Below, piece by piece: positions 1 through 8,265 of a stretch of 15,139 nt of DNA; position 1 is the stretch's first letter; each line of letters starts with the position of its first letter. Below the pieces are notes generated by a model. That model was not told where the DNA came from. It saw only the letters and a list, made by a program, of their open reading frames with translations, and searched no databases. A program made the position numbers and the translations under genes. This stretch comes from Enteropsectra breve (Eukaryota; Microsporidia): positions 1-15,139 of the forward strand of contig JALPMN010000530.1 in the NCBI GenBank assembly GCA_024243835.1, given 5' to 3'.

Positions 1-379
1 TGATATCACCCTGAAGCTGCAAAATTATACTATTAACTGTCGTTCTATCAAGCTCTAGCATCTCGCTTATAATATTGTTAGAAATATTGAGCGCAAAGCA
101 GCATAAAACTCTTAAAACAACAATTATGCTATAATTTGTTTCCAACAAGCATTTGATTTTATTGATCTTTTTAGAAGTATCGCACTTACTGCAGCGAAAC
201 AGGCTGAATGTTGATGATGAGCGTGGGCTTTTCTTCATTGGGCGGTTGCATTTAGAGCATACAACGATTCCCTCCCGATCTGCTTGATAGAAAACAAGGA
301 GGTCCTCGATTTTTGTAATTCTATTTGCTTTTAGCTGTATAAAGAGTTCCTCTACCCTCAGCCAGCTCATTAAAGGCAT
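1..379 (-). CDS. Merlin/ISXO2-like DDE transposase, N-terminal part (runs off left edge)
   Basis: The reading frame opens at the ATG ending at 379 and stays open for 126 codons to the window edge, so the catalytic DDE core and the stop lie outside. Visible are a short helical lead (1-35), a zinc ribbon made of C41-x2-C44 and C63-x2-C66, with the second pair in an F-R-C-S-K-C context, and then a hydrophobic helical stretch with an HTH-like end containing D-R-T-T-V near 111-115. This order (zinc ribbon, helices, 'TTV' helix before the core) is that of Merlin/IS1595-ISXO2 transposases, which are common in microsporidian genomes. A second ATG lies at codon 4. No stop or frameshift is seen in the visible part, so the copy may be intact. 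Family assignment rests on motif layout only; another zinc-ribbon protein is possible. Confidence 0.6.
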   Translation of the reverse strand, partial: MPLMSWLRVEELFIQLKANRITKIEDLLVFYQADREGIVVCSKCNRPMKKSPRSSSTFSLFRCSKCDTSKKINKIKCLLETNYSIIVVLRVLCCFALNISNNIISEMLELDRTTVNSIILQLQGDI

Positions 380-681
380 AAAACCTTAAAATTTTTATTT
401 ATGAAAATAATATGTTTTTAAGGAATTGAACATATAATTGTTCTATTTTTAAAATGAAAGACTTTTTATTTACCACTGAGCTAGTAGGGGTTAAAAACCC
501 TGTAAAAAATTTCGGGTATGCAAAAATTTTCCCGCTGTTTTCTACACCATCTATTACCAAAAGTTTTATTCCTTTAAAAATTAGTATCCAAATGAAAACA
601 AAAAAATAAAGTTTTTAAAGGCTCTGATAACCAAGCAGGCACCGTGCGCAAAATTTTAATGCTAAAATCATTATACTGCTA
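380..681. other. A/T-rich spacer upstream of the transposase
   Basis: I see no gene here. It contains a small G/C hairpin-like element at about 484-500 (GGGTT facing AACCC) and a CGGG…CCCG dyad at about 522-545 in otherwise A/T-rich DNA. If the left gene is a Merlin element, its terminal inverted repeat should fall in or near this stretch, but the other end is outside the window, so no TIR can be paired. Confidence 0.4.
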
Positions 682-1187
682 TTAAGAATATTTTATTCCT
701 TCTTCAAAGACGAGCCCTTTATAATCTTTTTTAGACGCCCTCTTTTGAGCTTTTTTGAAAGTAAGCTTACAAAATACAATCGAATCGATTACTACTCGTC
801 AAATATTTGAACACACACTTGCATTTCTTCTTTTTCATGAAATAATAACAACTGCACTAAATATCTACAAAGCTGCTAGATGCTTGGCTATTTGAATAAC
901 CGGATATTTTGTGTGCAGCAGATGCAATTCGAGTCGCATTAAATAGCGCTGCTTTATGATTTTCTCTCTTTTCTTTAGAGTCATTATGGCGTTGTTACCT
1001 TGCACCTTTTCCTTTTGTTGCTCAATCACTATAATCTTTGAGATGTTTTCATTTTCATAAAGCTGCTCAAAAATAAGCTATTAGCAGCGTTTTCGAATTT
1101 TTCTGAATACTCAATCTTTTCAAAGGATTTAAAAAGTAAACATTTGGTTCTTGATTTCTCAGCTTCACTTTGAAAAAATATTCTTAA
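682..1187 (-). pseudogene. Decayed, frameshifted coding remnant of unknown family
   Basis: On the minus strand, coding-like sequence alternates between two frames: about 1187-1080, then 1077-865 (70 codons, TAG at 867-865), then about 860-795, then about 803-682 (TAA at 684-682). Each segment is rich in K, E, I and L in a helical pattern, and they adjoin end to end, which chance open frames in A/T-rich DNA rarely do. The first shift falls at a T5 run (about 1072). No in-frame ATG is seen at the upstream end, where a TAG precedes 1187. The predicted product is basic, helical and soluble, with a lysine-rich C-terminal stretch; I do not recognise a family. Alternatives are a live gene with assembly errors, or chance. 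It lies between a transposase and a tandem repeat, a typical place for gene debris. Confidence 0.45.
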
Positions 1188-1340
1188 CTATATAATGAAA
1201 TTTAAATATTCCTTTATTGATCAAATGAGTATAACATGATTATATAGTCAAATTTAATCTCTCTGAGCAAGTATTTGTACTAGGACAAAATATTCTAATT
1301 TATATATTGAATCATGATGTTATACATGTGAATAGATGCA

Positions 1341-1500
1341 ATCTTAATTTTATATGAAAAAAAGCTTTTTTATAAGTGAATGACATAATTTATAAATAAA
1401 AGAGAAATTATGTATTGAAAAGAGATAATTTATATGGAACAGAGAAATTTTATTTGGAAAGGAGTAATTTTATATGGAAAAAAAATAATTTATATACGAA
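1341..1500. repeat. 20-bp tandem repeat, eight degenerate copies
   Basis: Eight units begin exactly every 20 bp at 1341, 1361, 1381, 1401, 1421, 1441, 1461 and 1481, approximating AGAGATAATTTATATGGAAA. The central copies (1401-1480) are best conserved; the outer ones decay, most clearly on the left. The unit length is not a multiple of three, and the only open frame across it (TTG at 1415 to 1609) has no ATG near its start, so this is not a protein repeat. The period is close to two helical turns with phased A/T runs, so DNA curvature is plausible but inferred. Confidence 0.75.
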
Positions 1501-1643
1501 TGTTCCTCAACCCTTAAAAATTGTATTTTCTCGCCATCAATCCTCAGTTACTTGCACGTTATCTTTGAAGTATGGCAGCTATTGGAGCGTAGTGCCATTC
1601 CATCTCTAATTGTCTTTTTTAATCACCGCAGGACAAATTCATT

Positions 1644-1698
1644 TGATCCAAATGCACCAGAATGTCAGTTTTTTCTTTAAGATTTTGCTGATCCAAAT
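1644..1698 (+). promoter_or_regulatory. Two copies of TGATCCAAAT upstream of the RING-H2 gene
   Basis: The 10-mer TGATCCAAAT occurs at 1644-1653 and 1689-1698, ending 54 bp before the ATG at 1753. The same 10-mer recurs at 7288-7297 upstream of the third accessory gene, and I found no further exact copy in the window. A shared promoter element is inferred; there is no functional evidence. Confidence 0.35.
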
Positions 1699-1752
1699 AT
1701 ATAAATCAAAATTTGATAAATTTTTTAAAAAAATTTAATTCTGCACCGTTAT

Positions 1753-4227
1753 ATGCAACTATTTCCATTATTTCTGTTTTGTGAGGCTACAGAGCTATTT
1801 TATGATATCTATACAGTAGAAAGTATTGTTAAGTCACCAGATCCTCGGAAAGCTGATGAAATTTTAGATTGCGCCATTTGTCTAAGAGAATGTGTGGGAC
1901 GAAATCTCGCTAGAGCAGCAAAAGAGGGGAGAAAAGTCCTCACAGACATTCTTAGCTGCAAGAATTTGAAAAATCGGCATTTCTACCACAAAAGTTGTCT
2001 AATCGAATGGATAGTAGAACAAGCTGATAAAAATATACTAAAATGTCCCATTTGCCAAGAGGTGACATCTATAAACGTTACTTCTCTTGTAAAAGAGGAG
2101 ATTTTTTTGATTTTGGAAGGCAGAGCAAGTTTTTATCCGGAGTTTGTAGATCTGGTCTACAGGATTCTTAAGAGTAACATTTTTAATTTCCTTATTCCTG
2201 AAGTTAGCTTCGACAATAATATAGAGATATTGGGAAATAGCATCAAGAGGCTGGAGGGTTTAAAGGACAGTTCATATGAAATGAGTTCTTTGCTGGAGAA
2301 GTGTATAGATTCTAAAAAAGTATATAAAAATGAAGCTATGGATGATTTTAAACACGTTTACAATATTCTTAAAAATCCCTGTTGCACACTGGATGCTTTG
2401 ACGGAAGCAGTTAAAAAGTATGCGACAATAGAAACAAAGCACGAACAAATAATTATGTTCTTACTCTTGAATTTCTTCTCAAAAAACAGACCCGCAGAAT
2501 TTATTTCCACACTAAAACCATATTCTGGCATCAGCCCCTATTATTGGAGAATTATAAAGGTTGTTTTTAACAGAATTGAAAGTGTCTGTGTAAATATAGA
2601 AGAAGCCGAGGATTTAGTTAATGAAGCCTTGTGCTCAGAAGCGTGGTGGATTATTGATGAAATATCAAAGCCACTTCTTAAGAGAATTCCTCTTATTCCT
2701 TTGATTGAGCGCAAAATCACTTCATCACTGGCATGGATAGAGAGTGAACAAAAGTGTTTAGCATTTACAAAAAGCATCATTTCTTGTGCAAAACATTCAG
2801 ACTTCAGAAAAATAAAATCGTTTTTGATCCGTATGATCGATAAATGTTTCGCCGCCAACATACAAAGTCTTGAAAATCACGAGTATATTCCAAAAAATCA
2901 GTTTATGATTGACTTTCTTGCAGATTTTTATCGAAGTAGCCAACAGCGGGGTACAACAGTTGAAGAATATCCTTGGTTCGTGTATGACTTCATATGTGCC
3001 AAAATACTTGAAGAGACTCCAAAACTAGAGTGCTTTTATTATAACATCTGTTGCAATGTGGTTGAGAAGGAGGCAAGGAATAAAGCAGCTGGAATAAAAG
3101 AATATTACTTTATGAACGTAATGCTGGACAATAATCACTTGCGCGCTATTGAGAGTGAGCGTATAATGGAAGTTTTAGTTGCTGATGCCAAATGTGAGCA
3201 TATAAGCATGAGGCTGCGCCACTGTTTATCGCGAGATAATGCCAAGAAGTTGTATAAGATCGTCAAAGCACGAATGGAAAAAAGGTCAGCCGAGACTCTC
3301 TTTAATATGCTAGCAAAGCAAGATGAGACTCTGAATTACAAAAACTATACTTATTTGAGAAGATATATTACGGCTGAACAAAAATATAACAAAATAGGAT
3401 TGTGGGTCAGCATTCCCAAAAAGGAAATAGAGAGCTTCTGTGTTCACTGCATTATGAAGGGCGATTATACAAAAATAGCACCCCTGATATTTGGATGTCG
3501 TAACATGGATATAATCAAAATGCTAAATGAAGAAGCGGTTGAAAAAATCATTTCGTCTTCAGATTTTTTCGCGCAGTTACCGATACTTAGGCATTTCTTC
3601 GAGCAGACCGGCAAATCTTCGCTTTTTGTGCGCCATCACTTCATCCAAATCTTCGAAATGGGATGCAAAAAATACGCAGATATTAGTAGCGCCCGTGTTC
3701 TGCTGCTGCTTAAACATCTCAATTTTATTGGATTTAATGGCAGTAATAGCTTCAAGAAGTACAAGCACATATTCAAATATCTAGCGCAACGAGCCGATGC
3801 ATTTTACCTGCTAAATACAGGAAGAGATATATTCTCCACTCAGTTTAATTGCAGTTTGGCTCTTTATATAGCAAAATTAATAAAACAGTCGAATACTTTT
3901 TTCGCAAGCAAAAATGTTGATCTTAATAACTATAAGAAGTGCTTCGACAAATGGGAAACAGATATTTTTAAACTTGCAAATCGTAGCTCTGAGAGTTGGG
4001 GACTTCAAAGTGCTGATACCTGGTGTGAGAAAATCGATGCACAAGATAACTGCAGTAAAAACTGGAATCCATACGAGGAACTGGAAGAGAGTGGAATGCA
4101 CTTGATTCATAGTTTGAAAAAATACGACTCTCGCTCTCAGTCATTTACAAACAACCTAACAGCTTTTATGCCTAGACAGGTGGTAGACAAGATTAAAGAA
4201 AAGCTAGTAGAAAAAATGAAACAATAA
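1753..4227 (+). CDS. Large RING-H2 zinc-finger protein, putative E3 ubiquitin ligase
   Basis: This is an 824-aa protein. Residues 40-101 hold a full C3H2C3 ligand set: C40-x2-C43, C69, H76, H79, C82 and C98-P-I-C101, with W86 after C82 and a Pro in the last pair, as in E2-binding RINGs. The C69-to-H76 spacing is longer than the usual C-x-H. The first 10 residues are hydrophobic and may act as a weak signal or anchor. The rest (about 105-824) is leucine-, lysine- and phenylalanine-rich, apparently all-helical, with no recognised domain; a helical-repeat scaffold is likely. RING-H2 proteins transfer ubiquitin from E2 to substrates; substrate and location are unknown. The gene is followed 263 bp later by a related RING-variant gene on the same strand. 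The ATG at 1753 is the first Met of the frame. Codon use is A/T-rich, unlike the conserved genes to the right. RING assignment is firm, ligase activity inferred. Confidence 0.8.
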   Translation: MQLFPLFLFCEATELFYDIYTVESIVKSPDPRKADEILDCAICLRECVGRNLARAAKEGRKVLTDILSCKNLKNRHFYHKSCLIEWIVEQADKNILKCPICQEVTSINVTSLVKEEIFLILEGRASFYPEFVDLVYRILKSNIFNFLIPEVSFDNNIEILGNSIKRLEGLKDSSYEMSSLLEKCIDSKKVYKNEAMDDFKHVYNILKNPCCTLDALTEAVKKYATIETKHEQIIMFLLLNFFSKNRPAEFISTLKPYSGISPYYWRIIKVVFNRIESVCVNIEEAEDLVNEALCSEAWWIIDEISKPLLKRIPLIPLIERKITSSLAWIESEQKCLAFTKSIISCAKHSDFRKIKSFLIRMIDKCFAANIQSLENHEYIPKNQFMIDFLADFYRSSQQRGTTVEEYPWFVYDFICAKILEETPKLECFYYNICCNVVEKEARNKAAGIKEYYFMNVMLDNNHLRAIESERIMEVLVADAKCEHISMRLRHCLSRDNAKKLYKIVKARMEKRSAETLFNMLAKQDETLNYKNYTYLRRYITAEQKYNKIGLWVSIPKKEIESFCVHCIMKGDYTKIAPLIFGCRNMDIIKMLNEEAVEKIISSSDFFAQLPILRHFFEQTGKSSLFVRHHFIQIFEMGCKKYADISSARVLLLLKHLNFIGFNGSNSFKKYKHIFKYLAQRADAFYLLNTGRDIFSTQFNCSLALYIAKLIKQSNTFFASKNVDLNNYKKCFDKWETDIFKLANRSSESWGLQSADTWCEKIDAQDNCSKNWNPYEELEESGMHLIHSLKKYDSRSQSFTNNLTAFMPRQVVDKIKEKLVEKMKQ

Positions 4228-4482
4228 AGCCGTTATATCCAACTTTCATTATTAAAATATACAGGGCAACTATATTTCTTGGTTTTATTTTATCAAAAAG
4301 TCTACGAAAGATAATTTTTGGGGAGACATGATATAAGTGGCGATGTCACACGCAGATAAACTACCTCGTTTTGTATATTAAGTTTTTAATGTTCATTATT
4401 GTGTTTTCTAAGTCTCTAAAATTAGCCATATAATCTCGTTATTTTCAGTTTTTTGAAAATTTTTTTGTGATCTTCGTTGGAG

Positions 4483-4485
4483 CCC
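4483..4485 (+). promoter_or_regulatory. CCC element before the RING-variant gene start
   Basis: The sequence AGCCCAAGCAATG places a CCC five bases before the ATG at 4491. CCC-like elements close to the start codon are a described microsporidian gene signal. It supports 4491 as the start rather than the in-frame GTG at 4467. Confidence 0.4.
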
Positions 4486-4490
4486 AAGCA

Positions 4491-7019
4491 ATGCTCGTAG
4501 GGATACTGGTAATCATAAAATTAATATATGCAATCAAACTAATGAGACAGACAGAAATGTACACTGAGCATCTGAAAGCTAGTAAGAACAACATCTGCCG
4601 AATCTGTAACGACACTCTCTTGTATGATCAACCGACTAGCATGCTTTTCAAGAATGACGATGATCCTAGGCTTAGCCCTTCACACGAACATTTTTATTTA
4701 TACTTTAAATGTGCCAAAGAAACATGCAACGCTTTCTATCATGCAACTTGCTTCATCAAAAACTGTGGAGGAATAATGCACAATGGCTTCATTGAAGACT
4801 CGAGCACATATGAAGAGACTAATTTTAAATGCATAGTATGCCAAGTAAACACAAAACTGAAGGCAATGGAGACCATAAGCGCCTTTCGGCAAAACTTTTT
4901 CATGAACGAAGCATTTTTATACTGGCTCTTTGACCACTCTACCACTATAAAAATTGAATTTATAGAGTGCCTCAATTTGCTGAGGCTTCCAGTGAGGGAA
5001 TGCAAAAAACTGCTTGAAACAAAGAAAGAAACCATAGGCGGAGAATATTTTAGTATTTGTCTGAGGCTCTATGCATCATGCATTGACAGTGATGCTGAAC
5101 TAAATGCATGTATGCAGGATCTACTGGCTTTTGTTAAATACAACAAAATGTATAGCTGGGAGCTTAGAATGGGCTTTTTAGCTGCAATTATTAACAAATT
5201 AGATAGCAGAGTGGCTTCACAGCCTCTTTCCACGATATTCGACAGCATGAATCCCGACAATTTCGAGCATTTGAAAACTGTTTTTGAAATACTTTATGAG
5301 ATTTACTTTGCCCGAAAGCCATCGAAGAAGGAGATTTTGGAGCATTTTTCCACAAATTTCTTTAAAAAAGAATGCATCGGCCTTCGGTATATTAATTTCA
5401 GCAGGGTCTACGACTGCAAGTTGCCTTCGGGCGCTGAGATTGCACAAGAATTTTTCAAAGGGTTCTCAGAGAGATGCGCTAAGGGGGATATTGCCAACAT
5501 GGGATATACGCTGCCTTACTCAGTCCTTGCAGTTCTCCATTACCTCGATTGTGTGGACGGGACAGGCAATTTGTTTACAAGCTTCTGGCTCAAACAGTGT
5601 GCTAAATCTAAAATAACTGCTCATTTTGAAAAGCACTTTTTGAGACAGATTCTGTCTTCATACCAGCTATACATGCCAGCAATAATCAATTATTCTGAGA
5701 AAAATCAAGTGGAAATACAGGATAGTCTTAAACTTCTTTTGACAGAAGGAATTTTATCTATTTGCTTCTGGGATCGCTACATGGAAAATCAAATGGCGAC
5801 GTTTTCAGCGTTTTTCGACAATTGTTACACACTTTATTCACTATACAACAATTGCCCTTTAGTTGATATCTGGATTAATATGCTGATTCAGAAGAACAAG
5901 TTACAAATGCTCGAGAATATTGTCATTACAGCAGACAGAAAACAAAATGCTGAACTCATGAAGTACATTTTTGCAAACTATAAATATGACCCCTGTATAT
6001 TTTTCTCTAACAACAATGTCAGTAAAGATGGAATTGATTTTTTGTTCAATGAATTACAAATGACAGTGTGGCAAAATCATATCTTGACTAACAATAATTG
6101 CCACTTCTATCTGGATAAAACGACTCTTATGCCAAACTATGAGCATGATGGTGTCGTAATTAACTGCCTAAAAGAGCTGCCTGGCTGGTTCCCACATGTG
6201 TTGATTCCAAAATTTACAACGATGGTTAATCGCGCCCTTGCTGATGGAGAAATATGGAAAGCTGGATACATGATATTAGCGATCGAAGATGGCAACATTC
6301 CAACTGGGCAGACTCAGGCAGATATTGAAAAATGGTGTGCCACAACAAAAATAGAATCCTCGGTGTCTTCGCTATATTTCGACAGTTGCGCGGGTTTTAC
6401 AAATCAATTCTTTACAATCTACTATGGGTACATATTGAGCTATCTGGACAAGAAACTCCGCCTCGATGAACAGTTGGAACTAAAACTGAGTTCCGTCTAC
6501 CATCTAACGAAACTAGCAATTAATCATGTAGATAGTGGGCTGCTTAAAGAAATGTTTTCTGCTATTCTGGATACTACCTGCCCCCACTATTTCGCAGGAA
6601 TTTTGCTTTTATGTCTTGAAGATCATCCTGCCTTAAAATTCAAACTTCTAGATTGGTTCGCGTGTAAAGCCGCCTGCAGAAAGAGAAAACAGCGCCAGGC
6701 TAAGCATGAAACACTTGCTTCTATACTCCAAAAATACAGGGAAAGGATGGTGCTGGCTAAATTCAACTGCAGCTCAAAGACACTAACTTTCACTCCCACA
6801 AGTAACAATTTTATTACAATATACAATGAGCTTACAATATACAATGAACTTGCTTGTTCCGAAACAATGTCTCCATTTAAATACTTGATCTCGCAGGGCA
6901 TAGAGTTTTTGTGGGATATTAAAAACACAAACTTCATGATGTACAAGTGTATCATGGATGAAACGGTCGTGCTGCCACAGGATGTCTTTGATGGACTTAA
7001 AAAGAGAGATGTCGATTAG
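4491..7019 (+). CDS. Membrane-anchored RING-variant (C4HC3) large protein
   Basis: This is an 842-aa protein from the ATG at 4491; the frame is open to a GTG at 4467, which is not a credible eukaryotic start. Residues 2-17 form a hydrophobic segment followed by basic residues (K16, R19), which suggests a signal anchor. A zinc finger follows: C36-x2-C39, C74-x4-C79, H84-x2-C87 and C114-x2-C117. C79-x4-H84-x2-C87 resembles PHD or RING-CH fingers more than RING-H2. The remaining 720 residues are helical with no recognised domain. Layout (hydrophobic N-terminus, zinc finger within about 120 aa, long helical body) and the F-Y-H-x2-C core match the preceding gene, so the two are probably diverged paralogues. 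An 18-bp in-frame duplication lies near the C-terminus. If the zinc finger recruits an E2, this is a membrane E3 ligase (MARCH-like logic); PHD-like or purely structural roles remain possible. Confidence 0.7.
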   Translation: MLVGILVIIKLIYAIKLMRQTEMYTEHLKASKNNICRICNDTLLYDQPTSMLFKNDDDPRLSPSHEHFYLYFKCAKETCNAFYHATCFIKNCGGIMHNGFIEDSSTYEETNFKCIVCQVNTKLKAMETISAFRQNFFMNEAFLYWLFDHSTTIKIEFIECLNLLRLPVRECKKLLETKKETIGGEYFSICLRLYASCIDSDAELNACMQDLLAFVKYNKMYSWELRMGFLAAIINKLDSRVASQPLSTIFDSMNPDNFEHLKTVFEILYEIYFARKPSKKEILEHFSTNFFKKECIGLRYINFSRVYDCKLPSGAEIAQEFFKGFSERCAKGDIANMGYTLPYSVLAVLHYLDCVDGTGNLFTSFWLKQCAKSKITAHFEKHFLRQILSSYQLYMPAIINYSEKNQVEIQDSLKLLLTEGILSICFWDRYMENQMATFSAFFDNCYTLYSLYNNCPLVDIWINMLIQKNKLQMLENIVITADRKQNAELMKYIFANYKYDPCIFFSNNNVSKDGIDFLFNELQMTVWQNHILTNNNCHFYLDKTTLMPNYEHDGVVINCLKELPGWFPHVLIPKFTTMVNRALADGEIWKAGYMILAIEDGNIPTGQTQADIEKWCATTKIESSVSSLYFDSCAGFTNQFFTIYYGYILSYLDKKLRLDEQLELKLSSVYHLTKLAINHVDSGLLKEMFSAILDTTCPHYFAGILLLCLEDHPALKFKLLDWFACKAACRKRKQRQAKHETLASILQKYRERMVLAKFNCSSKTLTFTPTSNNFITIYNELTIYNELACSETMSPFKYLISQGIEFLWDIKNTNFMMYKCIMDETVVLPQDVFDGLKKRDVD
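6814..6849 (+). repeat. 18-bp in-frame tandem duplication inside the RING-variant gene
   Basis: Two consecutive 18-bp units (6814-6831 and 6832-6849) differ at one base and encode a repeated T-I-Y-N-E-L peptide. Near-identity implies recent slippage, and the frame is kept. Confidence 0.8.
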
Positions 7020-7335
7020 AAGCTATTTTTAGTATCCTTTTGAAATACTTAAAACGTTTTAACTTTAATATAGATATTTGTATTTCACACGAAGATTGAA
7101 GAAAAACTTAAGCTCTTTCGAAAAAGAGTATTTTCATTTACTTTTCTTGAATGAATTATGTAATTCACCATTTCTGTTAAGGATTGTGAATAACAGCATG
7201 TTGTGCCATATGAAAACATTTATTGTTTGTAGCACTGTTTATCGCATTATAACACTATTATATAAGATTACTATTATAAGAGTCAATTGATCCAAATAAA
7301 AATTTTTTCTTTTCATTAACCGATATATTCTCTTG
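7020..7335. other. Spacer between the RING-variant and USP-like genes
   Basis: This A/T-rich spacer of 316 bp has no supported gene. A 70-codon frame (7078-7290) lacks an ATG near its start and has no recognisable motif. The only notable site is the TGATCCAAAT copy at 7288-7297. Confidence 0.5.
7288..7297 (+). promoter_or_regulatory. TGATCCAAAT upstream of the USP-like gene
   Basis: This is an exact copy of the 10-mer found twice before the RING-H2 gene; here it ends 38 bp before the ATG at 7336. The shared position suggests a common promoter element for the accessory block. The RING-variant gene lacks it. Confidence 0.35.
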
Positions 7336-8265
7336 ATGAATGATTTTGTAAAAGGGGGAATTTTGATTCTTCTGCTGGTTTGCACATATCTGCTGGCTCT
7401 CTTTCTGCACAAGCACATTATAGTGAATTTATTCAGCTATGAGTGCTCAGAGAATCTTCTGGGCTTTACTTCACTTCTGCTGTCGAACAGCGAAGTAAGA
7501 GACTATCTATACAGCAAAAAATTTATAACAGAGAAAACAACAAGAGGGCTGCAGGCGCTGCTGAAGCTGAAGGAGCAGGGGATGGAATTTATGTGGCTTT
7601 CCTGGTCTGAAAAATCAAGCATTAGGTCCCTCAACAAGAAGTTCACTAAACTGAACGCCACCACTTACCACAAGAGGCTTATAGCCGTCTTTGGAGCATT
7701 AGTCGAAGAAAATAAGAGCCACAGCGGTAACCCGTTTGACGCGTTGGTTGTACAGTATCTAAACTATCTGTGCTGCACCCGAACTTCAAAAGCACGTCAA
7801 TCCATCTCGGTAGCAGCATGGCACGAGATACATCTGCAACCAGAGGATGTGGATGAGTTCGGTAGCGTAGACCTAAAGCTTATTCCACATGTATCAGCAC
7901 AGAACTGTGGGCAGTGCAATAATTACTTTCATAACGAAGACAAAACAAGCTCTCTCCACAAAATAAATAAGCGGCTGATTATGAAGATTGAGGTGCCGCA
8001 GGATATTAAAGTCGCACGAGTAAACTTTAAAAACACGTATTTCCTTGCATACAAAATGGGCGGCAACATAGTTCCGGAGAGATATGAAATTGTCTCCTTT
8101 CTTTGTGTACGGAATACAGCTAAAGGCGGAGTATCATCCTTCTGTGTTCTTAATGTGGGGCAGCAGGCTACTTTTAAGGTGGCAAAAGAACCAACCACTT
8201 TCTACATATTGATGAATCAGATTTCTGAACAGCCTTCATACAGAAATGAATATTCTTTTGGCTAG
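7336..8265 (+). CDS. Membrane-anchored, degenerate ubiquitin-specific-protease-like protein
   Basis: This is a 309-aa protein from the ATG at 7336 (a TTG directly precedes it in frame). Residues 9-24 form a hydrophobic segment, probably a signal anchor. C37-S-E-N40 followed by a leucine-rich run and S-E-V-R-D-Y-L resembles the Cys box of USP/UCH deubiquitinases (C-Y-x-N-S…L…F-R-D-Y-L). A lone C-G-Q-C occurs near 190-200, where USPs carry a zinc knuckle. From about 250, Y-E-I-V-S-F, then G264-G-V-S-S-F, then T-F-Y-I-L near 288-292 parallels the His box (Y-x-L…G-H-Y…A-Y-x-L-x-Y), but His is replaced by Ser and the W-x-x-D-D segment is absent. At 309 aa it is close to a minimal USP core. If the homology is right, it would be catalytically dead and could bind ubiquitin. 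Neighbouring RING genes fit a ubiquitin theme. This is pattern-based; an unrelated membrane protein cannot be excluded. Confidence 0.5.
   Translation: MNDFVKGGILILLLVCTYLLALFLHKHIIVNLFSYECSENLLGFTSLLLSNSEVRDYLYSKKFITEKTTRGLQALLKLKEQGMEFMWLSWSEKSSIRSLNKKFTKLNATTYHKRLIAVFGALVEENKSHSGNPFDALVVQYLNYLCCTRTSKARQSISVAAWHEIHLQPEDVDEFGSVDLKLIPHVSAQNCGQCNNYFHNEDKTSSLHKINKRLIMKIEVPQDIKVARVNFKNTYFLAYKMGGNIVPERYEIVSFLCVRNTAKGGVSSFCVLNVGQQATFKVAKEPTTFYILMNQISEQPSYRNEYSFG

Noticed and set aside
468..495. Minus-strand TAGCTCAGTGGTA, a perfect tRNA A-box-like string
   Set aside because: No D-stem partner, no B box and no cloverleaf can be drawn from the following bases.
1415..1609. 64-codon open frame
   Set aside because: It begins with TTG inside the 20-bp tandem repeat and has no recognisable motif.
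7078..7290. 70-codon open frame between accessory genes
   Set aside because: It starts with TTG, lies in A/T-rich spacer and shows no domain; a decayed remnant is possible but unsupported.
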